DNA from: Burkholderiales bacterium UBA6064
Lineage (GTDB): Bacteria; Pseudomonadota; Gammaproteobacteria; Burkholderiales; Burkholderiaceae_B
DNA: 26,506 bases
Assembly: GCA_002428895.1 (NCBI GenBank)
Contig: DIYC01000140.1
Location: 18,706 to 45,211, forward strand
Direction of reading: 5' to 3'
The translations under genes and the position numbers were made by a program. Below are positions 16,948-24,134 of the stretch, piece after piece. How positions within the stretch are numbered: the first letter of the stretch is position 1; each line of letters begins with the position of its first letter. The notes beneath the pieces were generated by a model. That model ran no database searches and was not told where the DNA came from. It worked only from the letters and a program-made list of their open reading frames with translations.

Positions 16948-18342
16948 TTGCCATCAACTGTTTTAGTTTTTTTTGTTGTGGCTGTTGCGGCGGTGAGTAT
17001 TTTTCTTTCACCCAAAACAAATTCAGAGCAGTCTTTTTTCTTGGGCTACACGCAAGACGGGTTGCCACCCAGTTTGTTGTCTCTGATGGTTTCTCATGTG
17101 ATGACCTGGTTGTTTGCTCGGTCGTTGCTGAATGCGGTTATTTTAGGCTTTAATTATGGTGTGTGGGGTGTTTTGGCCTATGCGGTTTACTATGGCTCAT
17201 TCATCAGTGCGGCCTTTATTGTTGATTCTATTCGCTTTAAACATGGGTTTACCAGTATTCATGACTTTTTAAATGATCGGTTTGGTCGGGTTGGTACCCG
17301 TTGTTATCATGTCGTGGTTGGAATTCGCTTAATGAGCGAAGTGTTTGCCAACCTGTTGGTTGTAGGTTTGTTGTTTGGCCCAGAAGGTTCTGGCGCGTAC
17401 ATCGGTATTATTTTATTTTTCTCGTTGTTTACTTTATTTTATTCGGTTCAAGGCGGGTTACGCGCATCCATACGAACAGGCGGTTTTCAAATGATTGTGT
17501 TCACCATGTTGCTTGCTGCATTAATCGGAGTGGTATTGGGTATCCCCGAATTTAGTTGGGCGGTGTTTGAAGTTCAGCCCTTTAATCTGTCAGAGCCTGG
17601 GGTTGTTTTGTTATTGGTTGCTTTTCTGCACGTCATTAGTTATCCCATGCATGACCCTGTTTTAATGGATAGGGGTTTTATTGCAGATCGTCAAACCACC
17701 CGACGCAGCTTTTTTCATGCATATTGGATGAGTACACTGTTCATTGTGATATTTGGTATTTTAGGAGTTTTTGCAGCAAGCCAAGCTTTGGTGAATGAAG
17801 CCATGAATACGGTATTACTGCGTCTGTTGGGTCCCATTCCGATGTTGTTTTTCAGTGCCGCACTGATTGTTGCTGCCATGTCGAGTTTAAATTCCACCTT
17901 ATCAAGTTCCGCCAAATGGGTTGCCCTAGATATGAAGGTGATGGCACCGACCTTAAAAAATGGCCGCACAGCGATGTGTTTGTTTTTACTGCTGAGTGTG
18001 CTGTTGGTGTTTGTGGGCTCGAACGATGTTTTCACCCTATTTGCACTCAGTGGGTTAGCCTCTCTGTATCTTTTACCTGTAATTGTGTTTAGTGTTTGCT
18101 TGGGTTGGTCGGCATTGCCAACTTGGTGTTATGGATTTAGTTTTGTGTTGGCATTGGGTGCAACATTACTTTATTTTTTTGAAAGCAGCCAATACACCCA
18201 AGTGATTGCATCCTTAACGGGTATTTCAGACTCCCCAAGTCAGTTGCTTGCTTTGTCTTTAATTGTTGTTGTGGGCAGTTTTTTGGCCTTTTGCCTGGCC
18301 AAGTGGATACAGGTTCGTTGGTACCCCGTGTATGGGGGTTGA
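16948..18342 (+). CDS. Sodium:solute symporter family transporter (second copy)
   Basis: Membrane transporter of 464 residues with 12-13 hydrophobic helices. The SSS pattern is seen in the first helix, in SEQSFFLGYTQDGLPPSLLSLMVSHVMTWLFARS (read in two parts, residues 27-45 and 46-60), in GFTSIHDFLNDRFG and in YSVQGGLRASIRTGGFQMIVF (about 171-191), which matches the GGlravi-tD-iQ loop of the family. The start is a TTG at 16948 with AAGGTGAT 3-10 bases upstream; no ATG lies in frame between it and the first helix. It is only distantly like the SSS protein at 6622. The substrate is unknown. The intergenic gap to the ankyrin gene is 59 bases. Confidence 0.82.
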   Translation: MPSTVLVFFVVAVAAVSIFLSPKTNSEQSFFLGYTQDGLPPSLLSLMVSHVMTWLFARSLLNAVILGFNYGVWGVLAYAVYYGSFISAAFIVDSIRFKHGFTSIHDFLNDRFGRVGTRCYHVVVGIRLMSEVFANLLVVGLLFGPEGSGAYIGIILFFSLFTLFYSVQGGLRASIRTGGFQMIVFTMLLAALIGVVLGIPEFSWAVFEVQPFNLSEPGVVLLLVAFLHVISYPMHDPVLMDRGFIADRQTTRRSFFHAYWMSTLFIVIFGILGVFAASQALVNEAMNTVLLRLLGPIPMLFFSAALIVAAMSSLNSTLSSSAKWVALDMKVMAPTLKNGRTAMCLFLLLSVLLVFVGSNDVFTLFALSGLASLYLLPVIVFSVCLGWSALPTWCYGFSFVLALGATLLYFFESSQYTQVIASLTGISDSPSQLLALSLIVVVGSFLAFCLAKWIQVRWYPVYGG

Positions 18343-18430
18343 CGTTTGCTTGAGGCAGTTGAAAGAACAGGGCTGCCAGCGTTAGAATTCTTTTTTAAGT
18401 AGGAATTTTAGATTCTTTACAAAGGGTTTT

Positions 18431-20140
18431 ATGGATATTAATGCGAGTATTATTGATCAGCAACTGACTGGTATTTTACAAAAACCCCTACCAACATGGT
18501 TGACTGGTCATTTAGATGAACCCCCAGCATGGTTTGAGCGTTTTGGAAACGATGACAATAAAAAACGCTCTGCTGCTTTTGTGTTGTTGTGTATGTCGAG
18601 TTGTCTCGATTTACCCCTTGAAGACTGTACCGATTGGTTGACTGAAGGCAGTAATGATGCGGGGGTTGATGGGTTGTACATCGGCGAGGTGGATGACGGT
18701 GAGTTTCTCGTAACGATTTTTCAGGGAAAGTATAAAGTGAATGATTTGTCTGGGCAGGCAAATTTTCCTGAAAATGGGGTACAAAAAGCGATTAATACGG
18801 TGCAAGTTTTATTTGATCCAAGCAAGCGGGTCGACTTGAATCCACATCTAAAGCCCAAGGTTGAAGAAATTCGTTCGATGGTGTTGGAGGGGTATATTCC
18901 GAATGTTCGCGTTATTCTTTGTAATAACGGTGCCAAATGGACCGATCAAGCTCAACGGTGGATTGATCAATCGGGTCTTCCAGAAAGGCAAATTCAGTGG
19001 CTTCACTTTAATCACAATTCGGTTGTTGGCATTTTAAGCAAAACGAAAACGGTAAACGATACCCTCCGCTTGGTGGGCAAAGCAGTCGTTGAGGATTTTA
19101 ATTACCGCCGCGTGGTGATTGGGAAAGTATTGGTGTCTGAGGTTGCGGAGTTATTTAATCGTCATGAAGACAGTTTGTTGCAACGAAATATTCGACGCTA
19201 CTTGGGTTTGCATGAAAATAGAGTCAATCTGGCGATTCAATCGACTTTAGTGAATCCCGATTGTCGAGAAAATTTTTATTTTTTTAATAATGGGATCACC
19301 ATAATCTGCGAAAATTTTCGGTATAACGCGCTTCAAAGTGAAAATTTTGAGTTGAAATTACAAGGAATGCAGATTATTAATGGTGGTCAAACCTGTAAAA
19401 CAATCCAGCAAACATTGAATAATCCAGAACTTCCTTCAGAGTATCAAAATACGTTTGTGATGGTTCGTGTGTATGAGTTGTCTAAAGAAGATCAAAGTTT
19501 TGTAACCGACATTACCTATGCCACCAATAGCCAAAATCCTGTTGATCTTCGTGATTTACGTTCCAATGACGATTTGCAAAAACAATTGGAGTTGGGTGTT
19601 AAAAATTTGGGGTACGTGTACAAAAGGCAAAGAGAACAAGGTTCGGTTGGCTCTAATACCTTAACCAGTTTAACTGTGGCTGAAGCGGTTTTGGCAATTT
19701 GGCGAGAAAAACCGCATCAGGCTAAATTTCGCCGTAAAGAACATTTTGGAAAGTTCTACGATGACATCTTTAAAAATTTAAATGCAGCACAAGCTATTCT
19801 TGCAACGCTTATTTTTAGGCAGGTTGAAAATGAGCGCAAGCGGCCTTCTCACAAGAATCCACCTACTTTTCTTCCGTATGCGTCGCATTATATTGCCATG
19901 TTGGTAGGGCGCCGTTTATTAAAAGAACGTGGTATTCAATTGGGTGATGTGACTCATCAGCAGTTCAACGTACTTCGAGAATTTTTAGATCAAAACACAA
20001 GCCGACTTCAAGAGGCTGCTACTCAAGATATTGTGCAGGCATTAACGAAGTGCTATGGTGAGCGGGAAATTTCATTGCAACAGTTGTCGGCCACATTTCG
20101 GCGGGGTGATCTGCTTGAAATGTTAGATGAAGTCATCTAA
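18431..20140 (+). CDS. AIPR-family protein (abortive phage infection protein-like) with nuclease-like N-terminus
   Basis: A 569-residue cytosolic protein. The AIPR signature is strong: FYFFNNGITIICEN (282-295) and LQGMQIINGGQTCKT (310-324), followed by MVRVYELS and ATNSQNPVDLRDLRSND. The N-terminal part has a possible PD-(D/E)xK nuclease core: E72, D80 in NDAGVDGLYIG and the QxK pair Q98/K100 in TIFQGKYK, as in Mrr-like enzymes. AIPR proteins include plasmid-borne abortive-infection factors against phages; most are untested. AAAGGG precedes the ATG. It stands alone: no methylase, toxin partner, integrase or helicase is adjacent. Composition resembles the neighbours, so a recent transfer is not obvious. 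Confidence 0.86.
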   Translation: MDINASIIDQQLTGILQKPLPTWLTGHLDEPPAWFERFGNDDNKKRSAAFVLLCMSSCLDLPLEDCTDWLTEGSNDAGVDGLYIGEVDDGEFLVTIFQGKYKVNDLSGQANFPENGVQKAINTVQVLFDPSKRVDLNPHLKPKVEEIRSMVLEGYIPNVRVILCNNGAKWTDQAQRWIDQSGLPERQIQWLHFNHNSVVGILSKTKTVNDTLRLVGKAVVEDFNYRRVVIGKVLVSEVAELFNRHEDSLLQRNIRRYLGLHENRVNLAIQSTLVNPDCRENFYFFNNGITIICENFRYNALQSENFELKLQGMQIINGGQTCKTIQQTLNNPELPSEYQNTFVMVRVYELSKEDQSFVTDITYATNSQNPVDLRDLRSNDDLQKQLELGVKNLGYVYKRQREQGSVGSNTLTSLTVAEAVLAIWREKPHQAKFRRKEHFGKFYDDIFKNLNAAQAILATLIFRQVENERKRPSHKNPPTFLPYASHYIAMLVGRRLLKERGIQLGDVTHQQFNVLREFLDQNTSRLQEAATQDIVQALTKCYGEREISLQQLSATFRRGDLLEMLDEVI

Positions 20141-20155
20141 GTAGGCACAACGCCA

Positions 20156-20182
20156 TTGAGTCGCTCAACAACAGCGACTCAA
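20156..20182. terminator. Hairpin between convergent AIPR and RING-like genes
   Basis: A perfect 10-base inverted repeat TTGAGTCGCT / AGCGACTCAA with a 7-base loop (CAACAAC). It starts 16 bases after the AIPR stop and ends 23 bases before the RING-like stop. No T-run follows on either strand, so it is not a classic intrinsic terminator; it could act as a bidirectional transcript end or RNA stabiliser. Confidence 0.5.
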
Positions 20183-20205
20183 GTTAGCATGTGCTATCGA
20201 TGTGT

Positions 20206-20742
20206 TTAGCGTTGCGGGGGTTGATTCTCATTTTGATCAAACAGAGCCAGTGCATCGTTTAAAATATCAAAGATTTGCTGGCCGTTACCTGCAGGGTTTT
20301 GGTTTACACGATTTGGAAGTCCGAGCATTTGATTTACCTCACCCAACATGTCTTGTAATACCAGCGGATTAAACGCTGGGCGTGGGGCTCTGGTTGCTGC
20401 CGCCGTGTTACGGTTGTTTAAAAATCGCTGAAGTTGGGGGGCCATGTTGTTATCTGATGCTTCACCAACCACTGGGCCTAAAATCGCAAGTGCGCGGGTT
20501 ATGGCGTTGGTACTGATGTTTTCTCGGCAAACAGGGCACCGAAATGCCGCATGGGGCGTTGCGCTTCGGAATAGCTGCTGCGCACAATCTAAGCAAATAA
20601 AGTGCAATTGACCACTGTTTTCTGGAGCCACTGATTCAGGTTGTCGACCGTGCACATCAAATGCGTTGGTTTTTTCTTCAAAGCAAATGTTACAACGGTT
20701 GGGGATACTATTTGATTCCATATGAAAGCCTACTTCATTCAA
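20206..20742 (-). CDS. RING-finger-like protein (possible E3 ligase-type effector)
   Basis: A 178-residue protein with a eukaryote-type zinc finger at residues 17-72: C17-x2-C20, then H47-x2-C50-x2-C53, then C69-P-x-C72. The order matches a RING finger, in which ligands 1, 2, 5 and 6 bind one zinc and 3, 4, 7 and 8 the other. Ligand 3 (expected 1-3 residues before H47) is missing; H31 might replace it. The C-terminal 100 residues are Asn/Gln/Pro-rich with short helical stretches (NPLVLQDMLGEVNQMLGL). No signal peptide or membrane helix. AAGG lies before ATG 20742; ATG 20721 is an alternative. RING proteins are E3 ubiquitin ligases in eukaryotes and occur as effectors in some host-associated bacteria. 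Activity here is inference. Confidence 0.75.
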   Translation of the reverse strand: MNEVGFHMESNSIPNRCNICFEEKTNAFDVHGRQPESVAPENSGQLHFICLDCAQQLFRSATPHAAFRCPVCRENISTNAITRALAILGPVVGEASDNNMAPQLQRFLNNRNTAAATRAPRPAFNPLVLQDMLGEVNQMLGLPNRVNQNPAGNGQQIFDILNDALALFDQNENQPPQR

Positions 20743-21077
20743 AAAACCTTAGTATCTTGCTTTGAGTAAAAGTTCAATAAAATTTCACTTTTTTTAAAAC
20801 ACGGTATTCAAGACGTCATTAGCATGAATGCTTCTTGATATTGCAACTTGTGACGAAAAGTCTTGAAAAGAAAAGTATTTTTTTACGAACAGATCGAACC
20901 CTAACAAAAAAATGGTCGTTGGTAGGATTGTGCAATGTGGCCAAACTGTTTAAATTATTCGTTGTACTGAAGTAATTGACATTCAAGTGTTTTTTAAGTT
21001 CATAACATGTTGTACATGGATTTGTTTTAATTGTGTTGACGTATTTCGGTTGTGATCAATCAAGATAGGTTAAAAAT
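20743..21077. other. 335-base intergenic region between divergent genes
   Basis: No gene seen. It is AT-rich with several T and A runs. It holds an interrupted inverted repeat (20808-20838). A TTGACA at 20976-20981 could be the -35 box for the gene at 21078, but no convincing -10 stands 16-18 bases after it. Promoters for both flanking genes must lie here. Confidence 0.5.
20808..20838. repeat. Nested inverted repeat upstream of the RING-like gene
   Basis: An inner hairpin AGCAT-GA-ATGCT (20821-20832) lies next to outer arms TCAAGA (20808-20813) and TCTTGA (20833-20838), with a 7-base bulge on the left. It is 66-96 bases upstream of the RING-like start. It could be an operator or a 5' leader structure. 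Confidence 0.4.
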
Positions 21078-21488
21078 ATGGCAAATGAGTATCAGTTAAA
21101 AGGTATTGAGCTTATTGAATATGAAGCAGAAAGCGGATTGCGAATTAAAAGTCACCAAGTTTGGTCTTTTTTTGATGCGGATCGTACTCTTGAAAAAATT
21201 CGTGATGCGTTTCAAGGTGCCTTGCCTGTTGTTTTTTTTAAGCTGAAGTATACCTGTCGTGGTAAAGAGCATACTTATCGGGGTGTTTTCCGTTTAGACG
21301 AGCAACTTGACTCTTTATCGCTGCAAAATCATATTCAGGTTTTTTTGTCGCAATATCGAGAAAGCCCGAAAGAATTAAAAATTACTCCCGATGCTTTTGT
21401 TACTTTGTGTAAACACATGACTGAGCTGTTTCAACAATGTGCGACTGAACAAATCTTCAAAGCCAATCAAGCTAAATTAATCACCTAA
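21078..21488 (+). CDS. Hypothetical protein, 136 residues
   Basis: Not recognised. It has no signal peptide or membrane helix and a mixed alpha/beta look: strands around YQLKGIELIEYEA, PVVFFKLKYTCRG and EHTYRGVFRLDEQ, then helices QNHIQVFLSQYRES, PDAFVTLCKHMTELFQQC and a Lys/Ala-rich end. Cysteines are scattered, with no metal motif. AGGTTA lies before the ATG, and reading-frame use looks like a real gene. Its stop is one base from the stop of the convergent aroQ. It is divergent from the RING-like gene. Confidence 0.6.
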   Translation: MANEYQLKGIELIEYEAESGLRIKSHQVWSFFDADRTLEKIRDAFQGALPVVFFKLKYTCRGKEHTYRGVFRLDEQLDSLSLQNHIQVFLSQYRESPKELKITPDAFVTLCKHMTELFQQCATEQIFKANQAKLIT

Positions 21489-21489
21489 T

Positions 21490-21927
21490 TCATTGGGAAT
21501 GATGCAGTAAAAATTCCAAGGCATAGCGATAGCCTTGCCAGCCCAGCCCCGCGATGACGCCAATTGCAATATCGGATAAATAAGAGTGGTGCCTGAATGT
21601 TTCTCGTTGATACACGTTGCTCAGATGAACTTCAATAAAGGGAATATTGACTGATAGCAACGCGTCTCGAATTGCAATACTGGTGTGCGTGTATGCCCCC
21701 GCGTTAATGACAATTCCTTGAATTTGATTGTGTTTTGCGCTTTGAATTTGATCAACAATTTTACCTTCGTGGTTGCTTTGAAAGCACGATAATTGAAACC
21801 CTTGGGTTTGTGCTTGTTGTTGAAGTGAACGTTCAATTTCAGATAAAGTGAGCGATCCATAGACATTCGGCTCACGACTACCTAGCATGTTTAAATTGGG
21901 CCCGTTAATTAACAGAAGTGATTTCAT
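21490..21927 (-). CDS. aroQ: 3-dehydroquinate dehydratase, type II
   Basis: Third enzyme of the shikimate pathway: dehydrates 3-dehydroquinate to 3-dehydroshikimate as a dodecamer in the cytosol. The 145 residues show all marks: [18 protein letters not shown] with catalytic Y23 and R18 of the lid loop, [10 protein letters not shown] with N75, and EVHLSN with H101. Length fits (about 145-150). In many beta- and gammaproteobacteria aroQ precedes accB and accC; here the downstream neighbour is an unrelated convergent gene, so that link is broken. The gene faces away from the orphan at 22086 across 158 bases. Confidence 0.95.
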   Translation of the reverse strand: MKSLLLINGPNLNMLGSREPNVYGSLTLSEIERSLQQQAQTQGFQLSCFQSNHEGKIVDQIQSAKHNQIQGIVINAGAYTHTSIAIRDALLSVNIPFIEVHLSNVYQRETFRHHSYLSDIAIGVIAGLGWQGYRYALEFLLHHSQ

Positions 21928-22053
21928 GGTTCAGTAGTTCACTTTAAAAATTTTTTATTATTTTAACGTACGTCAGTCGTCAATTCAGTTTTCAGAAGGG
22001 GTTATTTTGTCATCATTTTGTGCGTAGCCGTATTTAGCTGTTCAGATTACGCA

Positions 22054-22059
22054 TACAAT
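22054..22059 (+). promoter_or_regulatory. Possible -10 box for the 358-residue orphan
   Basis: TACAAT, five of six matches to the sigma-70 -10 consensus, lies 27 bases before the ATG at 22086, which leaves a short leader containing the AAGG ribosome binding site. No good -35 box stands 16-18 bases upstream, so an activator would be expected if it is used. Confidence 0.3.
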
Positions 22060-22085
22060 TCGCAAAAAAACATGAAGGTTTTAAT

Positions 22086-23162
22086 ATGCCCAATTTATTT
22101 TCTATTGTTACCCAGTCGGGTTTTGTTTCTTTGGCCACGCAAGCAATTCACTCATCATTAATGCCTAGTGGGCACAACTCTGCAATATCTTCTCGGCCAG
22201 CTCACTCGGCGCACTCATTGTGGCGGAGTTTAAATAATCCTAAAATGTTAGCCAGCTCAAACTTTTGGAATGATGATGAAATCTCTGAGAGTTCACAACG
22301 TAGTCACTTGCAGCCACACTTGAATTTAGATCAGCACATTCAAAACATGCCTTTTTTGCCTCTCGAAATTGATCCAAACATCAGTGATGAAGTGGCAGTG
22401 CAACAGTTTAAAAATACACTTGCTGAAGCACGAATATTGGCTCAAGGTCGTTCGATTATTTGGGGGTGCGACATGGCTTTGGGGTTGTTGAAAGTAGCAG
22501 GTTCAGAAACTGTAATTCAAGCTTACGATCATGCCGATCAGCAAGCTTTAAACGATTGTTCTTTGGCGTTAACGGTTGTTCGTTCAGATCAGTTGGTACG
22601 TGCACGTTTGGGAGCAGTCGTTGAATTTGACCAGCCGTTAGTTGATAAAATTAAACTCTGTCAAGCTAGGCAAAATGCAACGATCCAGAGCAGTGAATTG
22701 CCAGTGTTGAGTTATTACGATATAGAGAACAAACTTGCCATTCAGGTTAATTTAAATGACCCTGATTATCATCCTGCAAATTTATTGGTAGTGGCTGCTC
22801 GAAACTATCATGACATGCGTGTGATTAATAAATTACAAACTGAGGATATTGCACGTTTAGTAGGCCAAACTCCAAAACTGTTACATCTTAAAATGTTTTA
22901 TGCTTTGTATCTTGGTTCCATCGCATTGGTGTGTCGTAGTCTGCATCCTAGCTCTGTGAGTGATAAAGATTTGTATGGTGTTGGTTTGTTGGTTGAGGCA
23001 TTTGAACAGTGTTGTCAGCAGTTAGGGGAAGACTTTATGTTACAAACTCTTTATGGTAAAACCTCTGAGACCAGTCATCCAATGCTTGTGAATCAACGTT
23101 TAAGGCTTATTCTGCCACATTTAAAAAAGTTCCTTTTGGGCGATAAAGCCACTTGGGGATAA
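22086..23162 (+). CDS. Hypothetical protein, 358 residues, effector-like
   Basis: Not recognised. The first 85 residues are Ser/His/Asn-rich and look unstructured (HSSLMPSGHNSAISSRPAHS). From about residue 95 the protein looks helical and globular (VQQFKNTLAEARILAQGRS, SETVIQAYDHADQQALNDC, LLHLKMFYALYLGSIALVCR). No signal peptide, no clear membrane helix, no motif of a known enzyme. AAGG precedes the ATG. It lies between aroQ and the response regulator, the latter convergent. A flexible Ser-rich N-terminus plus a helical body fits a secreted effector, which is only a guess. Confidence 0.65.
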   Translation: MPNLFSIVTQSGFVSLATQAIHSSLMPSGHNSAISSRPAHSAHSLWRSLNNPKMLASSNFWNDDEISESSQRSHLQPHLNLDQHIQNMPFLPLEIDPNISDEVAVQQFKNTLAEARILAQGRSIIWGCDMALGLLKVAGSETVIQAYDHADQQALNDCSLALTVVRSDQLVRARLGAVVEFDQPLVDKIKLCQARQNATIQSSELPVLSYYDIENKLAIQVNLNDPDYHPANLLVVAARNYHDMRVINKLQTEDIARLVGQTPKLLHLKMFYALYLGSIALVCRSLHPSSVSDKDLYGVGLLVEAFEQCCQQLGEDFMLQTLYGKTSETSHPMLVNQRLRLILPHLKKFLLGDKATWG

Positions 23163-23175
23163 CTGCTATGCAGTT
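23161..23175. terminator. Short hairpin at the end of the 358-residue gene
   Basis: AACTGC-TAT-GCAGTT, a perfect 6-base stem with a 3-base loop, overlaps the stop codon. No T-run follows beyond TTT, so termination is uncertain. Confidence 0.25.
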
Positions 23176-23220
23176 TAGCATGAGAATCAAAAAACCTTGG
23201 TGTGCTGTGATTTTGTGAGC

Positions 23221-24021
23221 TTAGCGTATTAATTGGCTTGGGCTAAATTTTGTAGGATGCTTGATTGTAGTGCATTTTAATAAAGATTGTTCAAGTTTGA
23301 GCGGGGTAAATGGCTTAGCAATAAAATCTTTGGCACCCAGTTTAATTGCATTAATCACATTGGCTTTACAGCTGTCTGCGCTTAGCATAATCACATAAGC
23401 ATGTGGATCATAACTTAAAATTTGATTTAAAACTTCAATTCCATTGATTTGAGGCATGTGAATGTCTAAAAAAATAACATTAGGGCAATATTGTAAGTAG
23501 TTTTCAAGAATTTTAACGCCATTGTCAATTTCTAAGCATGTGCCAAACTGATTTAGTGAAGCACAAAGTAATGATCTCATGAATAAATCATCGTCTGCTA
23601 CTAAAATAATATTTTCTTTTCTTTTTTGTCGATTTTTATGAAAAAAAGAATAGTCATCATATTCTTGATCGATGCTGCTTAGAAGTATTTTAAACTCTCT
23701 GAGTCGTTGTGAGTTTAAATCACTTATTTCAATCTGCAAACGATAACTAGACAATAAATATTCAAGCTTTGTTTTAAATCCAGAGTGGTCAAAAATTGCA
23801 CCAGTTTTAACTAGAACAAGTAAGCAATTTGAGTGGTAGATGTAAATTTCTCCTTCTGTATTCGGTTCAAAACAGCTTGCTACATGAAGCACAACATGAA
23901 GAATGTTCCCGGAATTTTCAGCGTCTGTTGTTATTTTGATTAATCGCCAATTTTTACAGTGTCGGTTAGCATAAGTAGCTTGAGCAAGAAAATGATTAGA
24001 TAAGTCGCGCTTAATTATATT
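23221..24021 (-). CDS. Response regulator with C-terminal receiver and unknown N-terminal domain
   Basis: About 266 residues. The receiver domain is at the C-terminus (about 138-258): IILVADDDLFMR holds the acidic pocket, the phosphoacceptor Asp (about residue 187) is in VIFLDIHMPQINGIEVL, then VIMLSADSC and DFIAKPFTPLKL with the conserved Lys. The N-terminal 130 residues are not recognised; the run EGEIYIYHSNCLLVLVKTG loosely recalls a degenerate cyclase-like fold, a weak impression. There is no DNA-binding or enzymatic output domain. I start at ATG 24021 rather than the in-frame TTG at 24051. It is divergent from the hybrid kinase, its likely partner, across 87 bases, and is more AT-rich than the core genes. 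Confidence 0.78.
   Translation of the reverse strand, partial: NIIKRDLSNHFLAQATYANRHCKNWRLIKITTDAENSGNILHVVLHVASCFEPNTEGEIYIYHSNCLLVLVKTGAIFDHSGFKTKLEYLLSSYRLQIEISDLNSQRLREFKILLSSIDQEYDDYSFFHKNRQKRKENIILVADDDLFMRSLLCASLNQFGTCLEIDNGVKILENYLQYCPNVIFLDIHMPQINGIEVLNQILSYDPHAYVIMLSADSCKANVINAIKLGAKDFIAKPFTPLKLEQSLLKCTTIKHPTKFSPSQLIR
23998..24021 (-). repeat. Inverted copy of the hybrid-kinase start region
   Basis: Read on the minus strand from its ATG, this begins ATGAATATAA then TTAAGCGCGA. The kinase start on the plus strand (24109-24134) reads ATGAATATAA, six extra bases, then TTAAGCGCGA. The two divergent genes thus begin with the same 20 bases apart from a two-codon insertion, in the same frame (MNI-IKRD against MNITDLKRD). 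Confidence 0.6.
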
Positions 24022-24108
24022 CATTTGAACTCTATGAGGATTAATTGACAATTCATAAAATAAACAGGAAGCTAGGCCAGTTAAATAAAAATTAAAGCAA
24101 ATCTAATT

Positions 24109-24134
24109 ATGAATATAACTGATCTTAAGCGCGA
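24109..24134 (+). repeat. Start of hybrid kinase, inverted partner of 23998-24021
   Basis: Carries ATGAATATAA and TTAAGCGCGA separated by CTGATC. See the partner copy in the response regulator start. Confidence 0.6.

Noticed and set aside
18450..18936. Several minus-strand frames opposite the AIPR gene
   Set aside because: Overlapping each other and the clear AIPR coding sequence, low-complexity Thr/His/Gln content, no start signals.
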